Positions 36,209 to 46,035 of a stretch of DNA of 64,000 nucleotides are shown piece by piece. The stretch spans positions 1 through 64,000 of the forward strand of contig JAQSDX010000010.1 of the NCBI GenBank assembly GCA_029946125.1, read 5' to 3'. The stretch's first letter is position 1; every line of letters starts with the position of its first letter. The DNA is from Candidatus Methylobacter titanis. Its GTDB lineage: Bacteria > Pseudomonadota > Gammaproteobacteria > Methylococcales > Methylomonadaceae. A program made the position numbers and the translations under genes. The notes under the pieces are model-generated. The model saw nothing but the letters and a program-made list of their open reading frames with translations. It had not been told where the DNA came from and did no database searches.

Positions 36209-36563
36209 GAAAGAGTCGGCTGAGCAGTCGCTGTTTTATCGCAAGATAAGATGGAGGAAAGTCCGGGCTCCAATGGGCAGGGTGCCAGGTAACGCCTGGG
36301 AGGCGTGAGCCTACGGAAAGTGCCGCAGAAAATATACCGCCTGTCACTTAGGTGATCGGTAAGGGTGAAAAGGTGCGGTAAGAGCGCACCGCGCAACTGG
36401 TAACAGAAGTGGCATGGTAAACCCCACCCGGAGCAAGATCAAATAGAGGGACAGACGCGTGGCCCGCGCGGTTCCTGGGTAGATTGCTTGAGCTGCAGGG
36501 TGACTTGCAGCCTAGATGAATGACTGTTCTCGACAAAACCCGGCTTACAGGCCGACTCTTTCT
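36209..36563 (+). ncRNA. rnpB: RNase P RNA (M1 RNA)
   Basis: About 355 nt. The 5' and 3' ends pair: AAAGAGTCGGC (36211 region) with GCCGACTCTTT (36551-36561). Universal blocks are present: GAGGAAAGTCCGGGCTCC (36252 region), then GGTAAGGGTGAAAAGGTGCG, AGAG-type central region, ACCCCACCCGGAGCAAGATC and the 3' block GATGAATGACTGTTCTCGAC with CCCGGCTTAC. It is the catalytic RNA that removes 5' leaders from pre-tRNAs. The exact ends are inferred from pairing and could be off by a few bases. Position between rsmI and mraZ is usual in gammaproteobacteria. Confidence 0.95.
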
Positions 36564-36900
36564 TTCTTTTTCCGAGTATTTCTGCTCGGTATCCAGCATT
36601 GCTTCTGCATCCATGCAGTCGTAAAGTACCTGCTTTTGTGTCCTCCCTTATCCATGCCGTCGTCGCTGTGTCTCTAAACGCGTAAAAAAGATTAAGTTAT
36701 TACAGTAGCGGTATTTTAGATCTAGTTCCCATTTCCGATCAAAAAAACTGGAAATTTCCGGCGGCTTCATACTTAAAGTATTTTCTCACCAAGACTACAC
36801 ACTTTGTTGATAAAAAATGGGAATTATTTTTCTATATTTTATGTGGTTATAGGTCCTCCTGGCTGTAGTGTAAGTCGTTGTCAAAAAAGAAAGAAGTCTA
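36564..36900. other. Intergenic region between rnpB and the mra promoter
   Basis: AT-rich stretch with a small CCGAG/CTCGG hairpin at 36572-36589 that could end rnpB transcription, though it lacks a T-run. No gene is seen. Confidence 0.5.
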
Positions 36901-36913
36901 AATGAAATCATCC

Positions 36914-36970
36914 TTGACTAGGGGTTATTAGAAAACTATAGTGGGCATAAGTGGGGAAAAGTGGGAAAAA
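36914..36970 (+). promoter_or_regulatory. mraZ promoter with three MraZ operator boxes
   Basis: TTGACT (36914-36919), a 17-base spacer, then TATAGT (36937-36942) makes a near-consensus sigma-70 promoter. GTGGG occurs at 36941, 36951 and 36961, exactly every 10 bases, overlapping the -10 and start region. In E. coli and other bacteria MraZ represses its own operon by binding TGGG-N repeats of this period, so autoregulation of the dcw cluster is strongly indicated. Confidence 0.92.
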
Positions 36971-37001
36971 ATAGGATTTTTTAGGGTATCTGGGGTAAAT
37001 C

Positions 37002-37469
37002 TTGTTTCGAGGCATTAGTTCAATCAATCTAGACAGTAAGGGGCGTCTTGCAATTCCTACCCGTTATCGGGAGGAGTTACAGGATTGTTGCGAGTGTCAG
37101 ATGGTCGTGACGGTCGCTGTCAATGAACGGTGTGTTGGAGAAAATGGTTGTCTATGGCTTTATCCGATGCCTGAATGGGAAAAGCTTGAGCAAACGATCA
37201 GTAAATTACCTACGCTAAATAAAATGGCCGGGAAATTAAGACGGTTTGTTATCGGTAATGCATCTGAATGCGAGATGGATGGGCAGGGGCGTTTGTTGCT
37301 GCCGGAAAAGTTGAGAACATTTGCACATGTAGACAAGAAAGTTGTTTTGGTTGGCCAACTCAATAAATTTGAACTCTGGAATGAACAAGCCTGGGGATTA
37401 AAGGAAACTGAATGGCTGAATAGTGATGATAATGAAGGCTTGGAAGACTTAGGCTCATTATCTTTTTAA
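37002..37469 (+). CDS. mraZ: Transcriptional regulator MraZ
   Basis: 155 residues starting at a TTG (37002) that gives the standard N terminus MFRGISSINLDSKGRLAIPT. No ATG is available in a suitable place. The two AbrB/SpoVT-like half-domains are visible: DSKGRLAIPTRYR and DGQGRLLLPEKLR, plus the linking KLPTLNKMAGKLRRFVIGNA. MraZ is a DNA-binding repressor of the dcw operon; its operator lies just upstream. It is the first gene of the cluster, with rsmH following. Confidence 0.96.
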   Translation: MFRGISSINLDSKGRLAIPTRYREELQDCCECQMVVTVAVNERCVGENGCLWLYPMPEWEKLEQTISKLPTLNKMAGKLRRFVIGNASECEMDGQGRLLLPEKLRTFAHVDKKVVLVGQLNKFELWNEQAWGLKETEWLNSDDNEGLEDLGSLSF

Positions 37470-37485
37470 CACGGGAGATTTGTTA

Positions 37486-38412
37486 GTGGAACATTTGCCC
37501 GTTATGTTTGCAGAAGCTTTGCAACAGTTGGCTATTAAAGAAGATGGTATTTATTTGGATTGTACGTTCGGTCGGGGCGGACATAGTCAGGGGATTTTAA
37601 ATTTACTGGGTTCATCTGGTCGTTTACTGGCGTTTGATCGAGACTTGGATGCGATTAACTCGGATTATGCGCAGACCATGCTTGAAGATAAACGCTTTGA
37701 GTTAAAACATACGCATTTTTCTGAGTTGGAAAATATAATTACCAGTGAAGGTTTAGCAGGAAAAATCGACGGTATTTTGATGGACTTAGGTGTGTCATCG
37801 CCTCAATTGGACAATCCCGAAAGAGGCTTTAGCTTTTTGCGCGACGGACCATTGGATATGCGAATGGATGGCAATGCGGGTGTTACAGCTGAACAATGGC
37901 TGGCCAGCGTTGATGAAAAGGAACTGGTAAAAGTTTTATTTGAATATGGTGAAGAGCGGTTTGCACGGCGCATAGCTCATGCGATTATTGAAAAAAGAGT
38001 TGAGGCGCCAATTACAACAACCAGGGCATTGGCAAAATTAATTGAAGATGTCATACCGATAAGAGAGAAACATAAGCACCCTGCAACCCGAAGTTTTCAA
38101 GCGATCCGTATTGAAATCAATAGTGAGTTGGATGAGTTAAAGGCTGTTTTGCAACAGTCTGCACGGATTTTGAAGCCTGGTGGGCGCTTGGTGGTTATTT
38201 CTTTTCATTCGTTGGAAGATCGCATTGTCAAGCGTTTTATCAGGGCTGAGTCTGGTGCGAAATACAATCCGGGCAAGTTGCCGATTAAAGAAATCGATAT
38301 AGCCAAGGGTGTCTTGAAGAAAACAGCTAAAGCCTTGAAAGCAGGGCGGCAGGAAGTGACTCAAAATGCTAGGGCGCGAAGCGCAATCATGCGAGTAGCC
38401 GAGAGAGTCTAA
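37486..38412 (+). CDS. rsmH: 16S rRNA (cytosine-1402-N4) methyltransferase
   Basis: 308 residues from a GTG at 37486, eight bases after GGGAG; a TTG at 37480 is too close to the RBS. The SAM-binding signature is YLDCTFGRGGHSQGIL, followed by GILMDLGVSSPQLDNPERGF, then the second domain with SFHSLEDRIVKRFI. It N4-methylates C1402 of 16S rRNA, the same site as RsmI. It is the second gene of dcw; the ftsL GTG follows directly on its stop. Confidence 0.96.
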   Translation: MEHLPVMFAEALQQLAIKEDGIYLDCTFGRGGHSQGILNLLGSSGRLLAFDRDLDAINSDYAQTMLEDKRFELKHTHFSELENIITSEGLAGKIDGILMDLGVSSPQLDNPERGFSFLRDGPLDMRMDGNAGVTAEQWLASVDEKELVKVLFEYGEERFARRIAHAIIEKRVEAPITTTRALAKLIEDVIPIREKHKHPATRSFQAIRIEINSELDELKAVLQQSARILKPGGRLVVISFHSLEDRIVKRFIRAESGAKYNPGKLPIKEIDIAKGVLKKTAKALKAGRQEVTQNARARSAIMRVAERV

Positions 38413-38685
38413 GTGGTAACAGGTCGCTATTTAGGGTTAGGCGGATTGATTTTGGTGCTGTTGATATCTGCTCTGGCAGTGATTTACAGCAAATATCAGT
38501 CGCGATTAATTTTTATTGATATTCAAAAGCAGGAAAGAGCGCTGGATCAGTATGAGGTGGAATGGGGGCAATTGCAATTGGAGTTGACAACCTTGGCAGA
38601 ACAGAATCGAGTCGAACAAGTGGCGCGTGAGCAATTAAAGCTGGTTATGCCGTTACGGGAAAGAATTGTTTATATAAAACCGTAA
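38413..38685 (+). CDS. ftsL: Cell division protein FtsL
   Basis: 90 residues, GTG start immediately after the rsmH stop. There is one transmembrane span near the N terminus (LGGLILVLLISALAVIYS), followed by a coiled-coil periplasmic part (QKQERALDQYEVEWGQLQLE). FtsL forms the FtsQLB complex that activates FtsWI in the divisome. Sequence conservation of FtsL is low, but the size, topology and place between rsmH and ftsI settle it. The ftsI ATG is adjacent to the stop. Confidence 0.93.
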   Translation: MVTGRYLGLGGLILVLLISALAVIYSKYQSRLIFIDIQKQERALDQYEVEWGQLQLELTTLAEQNRVEQVAREQLKLVMPLRERIVYIKP

Positions 38686-40464
38686 ATGATACATTTTCAA
38701 GGCAAAAATAAGGCAAGAAAGTTGGGAAACAATTTTTCAGGCCGGTCGCATCGGTTTCCTACCGATCGCGATACTTCCGCCATCCATGACAGTCGAAGAA
38801 AAATAGTCGTCGTTTTTATAATGGCTTGTATGGCGACGCTGGTGGGGCGGGCTTTCGATTTACAGGTACTGAATAAACAGTTTCTTAAAGATCAGGGCGA
38901 TGTTCGTCATGTCAGTGATGTGAAGGTAGAAGCTTATCGAGGCATGATAAAAGATAGGAATGGTGCGCCGCTGGCAATCAGTACGCCGGTCGAGTCTATT
39001 TGGATGAATCCGCAACAGATTAAGCCGGGAAAAGAATCCGAAATCAGGCAAATGGAAAAGTTGCTGAATTTGTCTAAGGGAAAAACCGGCGAGCTTATTA
39101 AAGCTGATGTGCATAGGCAGTTTGCTTATATTGCGCGCCAAGTGAGTCCGGTGATTGCTGATCAGGTAAAGGCATTGAAGATTGCGGGTATTTATTTTGA
39201 ACGGGAATTCAAGCGCTTTTATCCGGCAGGAGAGGTTTCCGCGCATTTAGTCGGCTTTACCAATATTGACGATATCGGTCAGGCGGGACTTGAATCAGGT
39301 TATGAAAAATTATTAAAAGGTATTCCTGGCAGTAAACGGGTTATTAGGGATGGGCAGCGCCGAATTATTGCGGATGTAGAAAATATTAAAGAACCGATTG
39401 CCGGGAGGAATCTGGAGTTAAGTATCGATCAGCGCATCCAATACTTAGCGTATCGGGAGTTGCAATTGGCATTTAATCTTCATAAGGCAAAATCGGCGGC
39501 GCTAGTGGTATTGGATGCAAAGAGCGGAGAAATTCTGGCGGCGGTAAATCAGCCTTCATTTAACCCAAATACCAGAAAGAGTTTAAAGGAAAGCAGGTAC
39601 AGGAATAGATCGATAACTGATGTATTTGAACCGGGATCAACGATCAAGCCATTTGTTGTCGCCGCCGCTTTAGACGGAGGATATATCAAGCCAGATGATT
39701 TGTTTGAAACCCACGGAGTCTATCCGATCGGTAGTCATGTGGTTAGGGATGTACATGATTATGGAACACTGGATTTGACCGGAGTGCTGAAGAAATCCAG
39801 TAATGTTGCGGTAAGTCAGATCGCATTGAGCATGCCGCCTGAATATTTTTGGAATGCTTACCATAGACTGGGTTTTGGTGTGGCGACCGGTTCCGGTTTT
39901 CCTGGGGAAGCCAGCGGAAGCTTGCTTGATTACCAGCACAGAAGCGACTTTGAAACGGCGACTTTGTCATTTGGTTACGGCGTGAGTGCATCGGCATTGC
40001 AATTGGCAAGAGCCTATACGGCATTAGCGGATAACGGCATTTTGCACTCGGTTAGCTTGTTAAGACGGGATGAAGATGTTGATGCGCAACGGGTGTTTTC
40101 AGTCAAGACTGCCAAGAGAGTCAGGGCCATGATGGAAACTGTACTAATGAAAGGCGGCACCGCTTATGAGGCCAGAGTCGATGGCTACAGCGCTGCAGGC
40201 AAAACCGGCACGGTAAAAAAAGCCGGTACGGGTGGATATGTCGAGAAAAATTATTTTTCTGTTTTTGCGGGCATGGCACCGGCAAAGAATCCGCGATTGA
40301 TTGTCGTCGTCATGGTTGATGAGCCGTCTGCAGGGCAATATTACGGTGGTATAGTCTCGGCTCCGGTATTTTCCAAAGTGATGGAAGGAGCCTTGAGAGT
40401 GTTGGAGGTTGCTCCTGACCAACAGGACAACATGCCCATTTTGTTAACACGGCAAGAATCTTAA
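38686..40464 (+). CDS. ftsI: Peptidoglycan D,D-transpeptidase FtsI (PBP3)
   Basis: 592 residues. A short cytoplasmic part precedes one transmembrane span (KIVVVFIMACMATLVGRAFD). The pedestal domain begins KVEAYRGMIKDRNGAPLA. The transpeptidase motifs are SxxK in FEPGSTIKPFVVAAALDGG (Ser near 310), SSN in KKSSNVAVSQIA, and KTGT in SAAGKTGTVKKAG. It cross-links septal peptidoglycan. The cytoplasmic tail before the membrane span contains about 18 residues (GRSHRFPTDRDTSAIHDS) encoded by the palindromic repeat at 38744-38795, absent from usual family members. Confidence 0.96.
   Translation: MIHFQGKNKARKLGNNFSGRSHRFPTDRDTSAIHDSRRKIVVVFIMACMATLVGRAFDLQVLNKQFLKDQGDVRHVSDVKVEAYRGMIKDRNGAPLAISTPVESIWMNPQQIKPGKESEIRQMEKLLNLSKGKTGELIKADVHRQFAYIARQVSPVIADQVKALKIAGIYFEREFKRFYPAGEVSAHLVGFTNIDDIGQAGLESGYEKLLKGIPGSKRVIRDGQRRIIADVENIKEPIAGRNLELSIDQRIQYLAYRELQLAFNLHKAKSAALVVLDAKSGEILAAVNQPSFNPNTRKSLKESRYRNRSITDVFEPGSTIKPFVVAAALDGGYIKPDDLFETHGVYPIGSHVVRDVHDYGTLDLTGVLKKSSNVAVSQIALSMPPEYFWNAYHRLGFGVATGSGFPGEASGSLLDYQHRSDFETATLSFGYGVSASALQLARAYTALADNGILHSVSLLRRDEDVDAQRVFSVKTAKRVRAMMETVLMKGGTAYEARVDGYSAAGKTGTVKKAGTGGYVEKNYFSVFAGMAPAKNPRLIVVVMVDEPSAGQYYGGIVSAPVFSKVMEGALRVLEVAPDQQDNMPILLTRQES
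38744..38795. repeat. Palindromic repeat inserted in the ftsI coding sequence
   Basis: Begins GGTCGCATCGGTTTCCTACC, with a CGGT..ACCG stem followed by a CTTCCGCCATCCATGACAGTCG half. Nearly the same sequence occurs in ftsQ (two copies) and hoxU. Translated without breaking the ftsI frame. Confidence 0.85.
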
Positions 40465-40465
40465 C

Positions 40466-42016
40466 GTGTCGGCTACAGAGAAACCAAGACACGGTGAGTT
40501 TTTGCTGAAAGATTTATTACAGGGATTCGCCTCGTTTCCTGATCAGGACGATATACCGATTACTGGATTAGTTTTGGATAGTCGGGCCGTTGTTGGTGGT
40601 AATGCATTTATTGCTTTAGCCGGTGCTAAACAGCATGGCTTGGCGCACGTTGAGCAAGCTATTAATAATGGAGCAAGTGCAGTCATTTTTGATCCGGCCG
40701 GGGATGGTTGGCAGCTGGCAGATCGTATAGGGATGAATTTGTCCGCTCAAAGACGAATGAATTCGCCGGTGCAAACGCCGATGATTCCAGTGGAAAATCT
40801 GGGCTTGAAGTTGGGCGAATTGGCTGCGCGTTTTTATGGCGATCCATCCCGGTTCATGACGGTTATCGGCATTACCGGCACTAATGGGAAAACGTCTTGC
40901 AGCCAGTTTTTGGGGCAGATGCTGGAGGACTGCGGAATTATAGGGACTCTCGGCTGGGGCGAGTGGGGCAAGCTCAATAAGACCTTGAATACCACCCCCG
41001 ATGCCCTGGCAATTCAGAAAATACTGGCCGACTTATTAAAGGACAAAAAACGCATGGTGGCGATGGAAGTTTCTTCGCATGGTCTGGAGCAAGGTCGGGT
41101 CAATGGCGTGGTATTTAAAGGCGCGGTATTTACTAATATCAGCCGCGACCACCTGGATTATCACGGCACGATGGACGCTTATGTGCAGGCCAAGCTGGCG
41201 TTATTAAAAATGCCAGGTTTAGCTTTCGCCGTGGTGAATTTGGATGATGAATACGGTGAGCAGATTATTGCTGCCTGCCCTAAATCAGTCCAGCTGTGGC
41301 AGTTTAGTGTCAAAGGGAAAACAGCGCATTCAGGCGACTGTGTAAGGGCTGAAAATATCTTGCATAAAGCGGACGGAATCGAGTTTGATGTGTGCTGGAT
41401 GACTGAGATTCAGCGAGTAAAAGTCCCGCTGTTCGGCGATTTTAATGTAGAGAATGTCCTGGCTGTTTTGACCGTAATGCTGGCTATGGGGATTTCATTG
41501 CATGCGGCCATAAAAAAACTGGCCGATATAAAGCCGGTTGATGGCCGTATGGAGCTTCTGGGGACAGAGAGTGATCCATTAATTTTTGTGGATTATGCGC
41601 ATACGCCGGATGCATTGGACAAGGTTTTATCCAGTTTGCGTAAGCATTGCAAGCAGGATCTATGGGTGGTTTTTGGTTGCGGCGGCAATAGAGATACGGG
41701 TAAGCGCCCGCAAATGGGAAAAATTGCCGAATATTGGGCGGATCATGTAGTGATTACCGATGACAACCCGCGTTACGAAAACGGGTTGGATATAGTTAAC
41801 GATATTTTGGCCGGATGCCGATCGGTAAAGGTTGAAGTTATACAAAACAGAGAGCAGGCGATACAAAAAGTGGTAGCAACTGCGGCTAAAAATGATTGCA
41901 TTGTGATTGCGGGTAAAGGCCATGAGCACTATCAGGAAATCAACGGCGTACAACAGCCATTTAGCGATAGGCAGGCGGTGATGGAAGCATTGGACAGGCG
42001 CAAGGCTCAAGAATGA
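40466..42016 (+). CDS. murE: UDP-N-acetylmuramoyl-L-alanyl-D-glutamate--2,6-diaminopimelate ligase
   Basis: 516 residues, GTG start one base after the ftsI stop. The ATP-binding ITGTNGKTSCSQFLGQML lies near residue 135, and the substrate motif DDNPRYENG carries the DNPR signature of meso-diaminopimelate-adding MurE, so the peptidoglycan is DAP type. It also has LVLDSRAVVGGNAFIAL and GKGHEHYQEING. It is the cytoplasmic third ligase of stem-peptide synthesis. The stop overlaps the murF start (ATGA). Confidence 0.97.
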   Translation: MSATEKPRHGEFLLKDLLQGFASFPDQDDIPITGLVLDSRAVVGGNAFIALAGAKQHGLAHVEQAINNGASAVIFDPAGDGWQLADRIGMNLSAQRRMNSPVQTPMIPVENLGLKLGELAARFYGDPSRFMTVIGITGTNGKTSCSQFLGQMLEDCGIIGTLGWGEWGKLNKTLNTTPDALAIQKILADLLKDKKRMVAMEVSSHGLEQGRVNGVVFKGAVFTNISRDHLDYHGTMDAYVQAKLALLKMPGLAFAVVNLDDEYGEQIIAACPKSVQLWQFSVKGKTAHSGDCVRAENILHKADGIEFDVCWMTEIQRVKVPLFGDFNVENVLAVLTVMLAMGISLHAAIKKLADIKPVDGRMELLGTESDPLIFVDYAHTPDALDKVLSSLRKHCKQDLWVVFGCGGNRDTGKRPQMGKIAEYWADHVVITDDNPRYENGLDIVNDILAGCRSVKVEVIQNREQAIQKVVATAAKNDCIVIAGKGHEHYQEINGVQQPFSDRQAVMEALDRRKAQE

Positions 42017-43494
42017 ATATGACGCTAAGTGCAATTGCAGCGTGTGTGCAGGGAAAATTGATCGGCGAAGATGTTATGGTTTCATCGGTCAGTATCGACA
42101 CCAGAGCGATAAAGCCGGGACAGCTTTATGTTGCGATTAAAGGTCATAACTTTGACGGCAATGAATTTGTAGATAAGGCAGAACAAGCCGGAGCTTCGGC
42201 AGCCATTGTTCATAAGGGCGTATCGTCAACCATACCGCGGATCGTGGTTGACGATACGCGCTTGGTCTTGGCCGAACTGGCAGGCGCCTGGCGAAAAAAA
42301 GCGACCGTGTCGGTAGTGGGTATTACCGGCAGTAACGGCAAAACCACAGTCAAGGAAATGGTGGCGGCAATATTGAGTGTCAATGACAAAGCTTCCGCTC
42401 CTACTCACGCCCCTTGCCTACATCCTGCAGGCAATACGCTGTTTACTCAAGGTAATTTGAATAATGACATCGGTGTGCCCTTAACTTTATTGCGTTTGAA
42501 CGAACAACACCGGTATGCGGTCATCGAGATGGGCGCAAACCATCCGGGCGAAATTGAATATACCAGCAAATATGTGCAGGCTGATGTTGCGATTATTACC
42601 AATGTGGGAGCCGCGCATATCGAAGGTTTTGGCAGTATCGACGGTGTCGCCAAAGCGAAAGGGGAAATAATCCAAACGCTTAAACAGGATGGCGTGGCAG
42701 TTCTTAATCACGATGATGCCTACTTTGACTACTGGAAATCGGTAGCGGGGGTAAGAAAGATCATATCGTTTGGGCTAGATAGATCGGCGACGGTAACGGC
42801 GCATTCTGTTAAAACAGAAATTATTGATCATGAGTTTGCTACTGCCTTTGACTTAGTGACCGTGGCAGGCGAGTTGAGGGTAAAACTGAAGTTGGCAGGT
42901 CGGCACAACGTCGTCAACGCCTTGGCAGCGACTGCTGCATGCCTGGCGCTCGACATCAATCTGCAACAGATTAAACAGGGACTGGAAAGCGTAAAGCCGG
43001 TCACGGGGCGATTGCAGCCGTTGGTAAGTCGTCTAGGCAATATCGTGATAGACGATACTTATAACGCCAATTCAGCCTCGCTAAAAGCCGGTCTGGATGT
43101 GTTGGCGAACTGCGCCGGTGAACATTGGTTAGTTTTAGGGGCTTTTGGCGAACTGGGGCCTGACAGTTTAAAAATACATGAAGAAATGGGGGAGCTAATT
43201 AAATTAAGTGGTGTCGTGCGTCTCCTCGCTATAGGCTCTGATGCCCGCAATACGGTAAAGATTTTCGGCAAAGGGGCTGATTTTTTTGATAACCAAAATG
43301 ATTTGATTGACGCATTAAAGCATGAACTCAAAGGTGATGAAGCGATTTTGATCAAAGGATCAAGGGCTCAGCGCATGGAGAACGTAGCAGCCGCACTGGT
43401 TGAAAACTTCCGCTCCGGCTCACGCTCGAACCACAGGGATATGGTGAATGCAGATAGTGCAGGAGCCTTATCTGCTCCACCTACATCCATGTAG
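42013..43494 (+). CDS. murF: UDP-N-acetylmuramoyl-tripeptide--D-alanyl-D-alanine ligase
   Basis: 493 residues, ATGA overlap with murE. The ATP loop is [20 protein letters not shown]; then [39 protein letters not shown] and [19 protein letters not shown]. It adds D-Ala-D-Ala to the UDP-MurNAc-tripeptide. Two segments are not part of the family core: an ~15-residue insertion ([15 protein letters not shown]) just before TQGNLNN, and a C-terminal tail (from about [11 protein letters not shown]). Both are encoded by short hairpin repeats, and the stop codon lies inside a palindrome. Confidence 0.95.
   Translation: MNMTLSAIAACVQGKLIGEDVMVSSVSIDTRAIKPGQLYVAIKGHNFDGNEFVDKAEQAGASAAIVHKGVSSTIPRIVVDDTRLVLAELAGAWRKKATVSVVGITGSNGKTTVKEMVAAILSVNDKASAPTHAPCLHPAGNTLFTQGNLNNDIGVPLTLLRLNEQHRYAVIEMGANHPGEIEYTSKYVQADVAIITNVGAAHIEGFGSIDGVAKAKGEIIQTLKQDGVAVLNHDDAYFDYWKSVAGVRKIISFGLDRSATVTAHSVKTEIIDHEFATAFDLVTVAGELRVKLKLAGRHNVVNALAATAACLALDINLQQIKQGLESVKPVTGRLQPLVSRLGNIVIDDTYNANSASLKAGLDVLANCAGEHWLVLGAFGELGPDSLKIHEEMGELIKLSGVVRLLAIGSDARNTVKIFGKGADFFDNQNDLIDALKHELKGDEAILIKGSRAQRMENVAAALVENFRSGSRSNHRDMVNADSAGALSAPPTSM
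42391..42436. repeat. Hairpin repeat inserted in-frame in murF
   Basis: Contains the stem TTGCCT..AGGCAA (42414-42434) with core CCTACATCC, shared with the second repeat at the murF 3' end. About 45 bases, a multiple of three, so the frame is kept. Confidence 0.7.
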
Positions 43495-43495
43495 G
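43462..43495. repeat. Double hairpin at the murF stop codon
   Basis: GGAGC/GCTCC stem (43462-43478) and a perfect palindrome CCTACAT-CC-ATGTAGG (43480-43495) that contains the TAG stop of murF (43492-43494). Resembles the hairpin series upstream of hoxF at 56894-56952. Confidence 0.7.
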
Positions 43496-43514
43496 CAAAA
43501 TTTCAGGATATAGA

Positions 43515-44597
43515 ATGTTACTTTATTTTGCAGATTATTTGATGACCTTTGATGGCGGTTTTAGGGTATTTCATTACTTGACCTTTCGCGCCATTCTTGG
43601 GGCCTTAACTTCACTGGTCATTTCTTTTATTATCGGGCCGGTCATGATCAGGAAATTAAGCCGTAATAAGATCGGGCAAAGTATTCGTGAGTTAGGTCCT
43701 CAGTCGCATTACGAGAAGGCGGGTACGCCGACTATGGGCGGAACCTTGATACTGGTTTCAATTGCATTCAGCACGCTGTTGTGGGCTGATCTGGGCAACC
43801 GCTATATATGGGTTATTTTATTGGTAACCCTGGGTTACGGTATCATCGGCTTTGTCGATGATTATAGAAAAGTCATCAAGGGCAACAGTGACGGTTTGTC
43901 GGCTAAGGCTAAATATTCCTGGCAATCGGTCATAGGTTTACTGGCGGCTGTTTTTTTATACAAAAGTGCAATTCTGCCGGCAGAAACACAGTTGATAGTC
44001 CCGTTCTTTAAAGACATCATGCTGGATATGGGTTGGATGTACATAGTTCTGACTTATTTTGTGATAGTTGGAACCAGCAATGCAGTCAATTTGACTGATG
44101 GGCTGGACGGATTGGCGATTATGCCGACCGTGATGGTAGCAACCGGTTTGGGAATTTTTGCCTATTTATCTGGAAATGTGACTTTTTCACAATATCTGGC
44201 GATACCCTATTTGCCCAATGCCGGGGAACTGATCGTATTTTGTGCGGCTTTGGTCGGTGCCGGCTTGGGCTTTTTGTGGTTTAACGCTTATCCTGCAATG
44301 GTGTTCATGGGCGATGTCGGGGCGCTGGCGCTGGGCGCGGCTTTAGGCGTATTGGCGGTGCTGGTCAGGCAGGAAATCGTATTGATGATTATGGGTGGTG
44401 TATTTGTCATGGAAACGGTATCGGTGATTATTCAGGTAGCCTCTTTCAAAATGACTGGAAAGCGCGTTTTTCGTATGGCGCCGATACATCATCACTTTGA
44501 ATTGAAAGGCTGGCCGGAACCTCGCGTTATCGTGCGCTTCTGGATTATTACCGTCATTTTGGTGTTAATTGGCTTGGCTACTTTGAAATTGAGATAA
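43515..44597 (+). CDS. mraY: Phospho-N-acetylmuramoyl-pentapeptide transferase
   Basis: 360 residues, ten membrane spans. Catalytic motifs are the cytoplasmic DDYRK ([18 protein letters not shown]), [29 protein letters not shown] and the HHH motif in [15 protein letters not shown]. It transfers phospho-MurNAc-pentapeptide to undecaprenyl phosphate, making lipid I. Starts 20 bases after murF; AGGATATAG precedes the ATG. Confidence 0.98.
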   Translation: MLLYFADYLMTFDGGFRVFHYLTFRAILGALTSLVISFIIGPVMIRKLSRNKIGQSIRELGPQSHYEKAGTPTMGGTLILVSIAFSTLLWADLGNRYIWVILLVTLGYGIIGFVDDYRKVIKGNSDGLSAKAKYSWQSVIGLLAAVFLYKSAILPAETQLIVPFFKDIMLDMGWMYIVLTYFVIVGTSNAVNLTDGLDGLAIMPTVMVATGLGIFAYLSGNVTFSQYLAIPYLPNAGELIVFCAALVGAGLGFLWFNAYPAMVFMGDVGALALGAALGVLAVLVRQEIVLMIMGGVFVMETVSVIIQVASFKMTGKRVFRMAPIHHHFELKGWPEPRVIVRFWIITVILVLIGLATLKLR

Positions 44598-44600
44598 GAA

Positions 44601-46025
44601 ATGGATAGCGCAGCAATTACAGCATTGTTAACAAAGAATTTTGCGTTGGATCCGCAAACGGCCAAAGTATTGGTCGTAGGTCTAGGCAGTACGGGTATTT
44701 CGGTTGCGCATTATCTACAAGGCTTAAATTTCAAATTCGCCATTATCGATAGTCGCGCCAAGCCGCCGATGATGGAGGAATTTTTTCAGCAAATGCCCGA
44801 TACGCCGGTGTTTACCGGAGGTTTTGATGAGGCCGCGTTTAAAGTAGCGACGCATCTGGTGGTCAGTCCCGGCGTGTCGCTGAATGAGCAGTCGATTATT
44901 AAAGCCATTGCCAATGGCTCGAAAATAGTCAGCGATATTGACCTGTTTGCCTGTTCCGTTGATGCGCCCATCGTTGCCATCAGTGGTTCCAATGGCAAAA
45001 GTACAGTGACCACGATGTTGGGTGAAATGGCAAAAGCTGCAGGGATAGAAGTGGGCGTAGGTGGAAACCTGGGTACGCCAGCCTTGGATTTACTGAAGTT
45101 AAATGCGCAACTGTATGTACTGGAACTATCGAGTTTTCAACTGGAACGAACTTCAGCCTTGAATGCGGTTGCCGCGACGGTACTCAATATCAGCGCCGAT
45201 CATCTGGACAGGCATGTCGATTTAGCCGAATACGCACGAGAAAAGCAACGGATATTTAGAGGCGATGGCGTGATGATCATTAATGTGGATGATCCTGTTG
45301 TTTATGCCATGCGGGATAAAGGCAGAAAGATATTTACCTTCTCGATTAACAAGAAAGCCGATTTCCACCTGGCATTTAAGGAGAACACAGAGTATCTAAT
45401 GCATAATGAATCCTGGTTGATGCCGTTGGCTGAATTGCCGCTTGAAGGCCGGCATAACGCGGCAAATGCTTTGGCGGCATTAGCCTTGGGTGTGGCTGTG
45501 GGTTTGGATGAGCAGGTCATGTGCAATGCCTTGCGAAAATTCAAAGGGCTAAGCCACAGAATGCAACGTGTCGCAGAAATACGGGGTGTTACCTGGGTTA
45601 ATGACTCGAAGGCGACCAATATCGGTGCCTGCATTGCAGCTTTGCAGGGTTATGCGCGCAAGGTGATTTTGATTGCCGGTGGTGACGCGAAAGGTGCCGA
45701 TATGAACGAATTGGCACCCGCAATCAAAGAAAAAGCAAAAAGCGTGGTGTTGATAGGTAAGGATGCGGGACTGATAAAGCAAGCGTTGAACGATTGTGTG
45801 CCTGTTTATTCGGCAGGCAATATGGCGCAAGCGGTGCAGATTGCAGCGGATCTTGCCGATGCCGGTGACAGCGTTTTGCTATCCCCTGCTTGCGCCAGTC
45901 TTGATCAATATAAAAATTATCAGGATAGGGGGGATAAATTCACCAAAGCTGTGTTCGCGTTGGTTGACCGTGCGGCATCGCCTAAAGCGCCTACTTTGGT
46001 TTTGCCCTCCGTGGCGGCGATATGA
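44601..46025 (+). CDS. murD: UDP-N-acetylmuramoylalanine--D-glutamate ligase
   Basis: 474 residues. N-terminal Rossmann VLVVGLGSTGISVAHYLQG, ATP loop AISGSNGKSTVTTMLGEMA, LNISADHLDRHVDLAEYA, and the C-terminal VNDSKATNIGACIAALQG. It is the cytoplasmic second ligase of stem-peptide synthesis. A C-terminal tail rich in Ala/Pro (ASPKAPTLVLP) is somewhat longer than usual. It starts three bases after mraY. Confidence 0.96.
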   Translation: MDSAAITALLTKNFALDPQTAKVLVVGLGSTGISVAHYLQGLNFKFAIIDSRAKPPMMEEFFQQMPDTPVFTGGFDEAAFKVATHLVVSPGVSLNEQSIIKAIANGSKIVSDIDLFACSVDAPIVAISGSNGKSTVTTMLGEMAKAAGIEVGVGGNLGTPALDLLKLNAQLYVLELSSFQLERTSALNAVAATVLNISADHLDRHVDLAEYAREKQRIFRGDGVMIINVDDPVVYAMRDKGRKIFTFSINKKADFHLAFKENTEYLMHNESWLMPLAELPLEGRHNAANALAALALGVAVGLDEQVMCNALRKFKGLSHRMQRVAEIRGVTWVNDSKATNIGACIAALQGYARKVILIAGGDAKGADMNELAPAIKEKAKSVVLIGKDAGLIKQALNDCVPVYSAGNMAQAVQIAADLADAGDSVLLSPACASLDQYKNYQDRGDKFTKAVFALVDRAASPKAPTLVLPSVAAI

Positions 46026-46035
46026 GCAGTCAACA

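Noticed and set aside
45796-46035. N-terminal extension of the ftsW frame
   Set aside because: Lies in murD in another frame; FtsW-like sequence starts at 46036.
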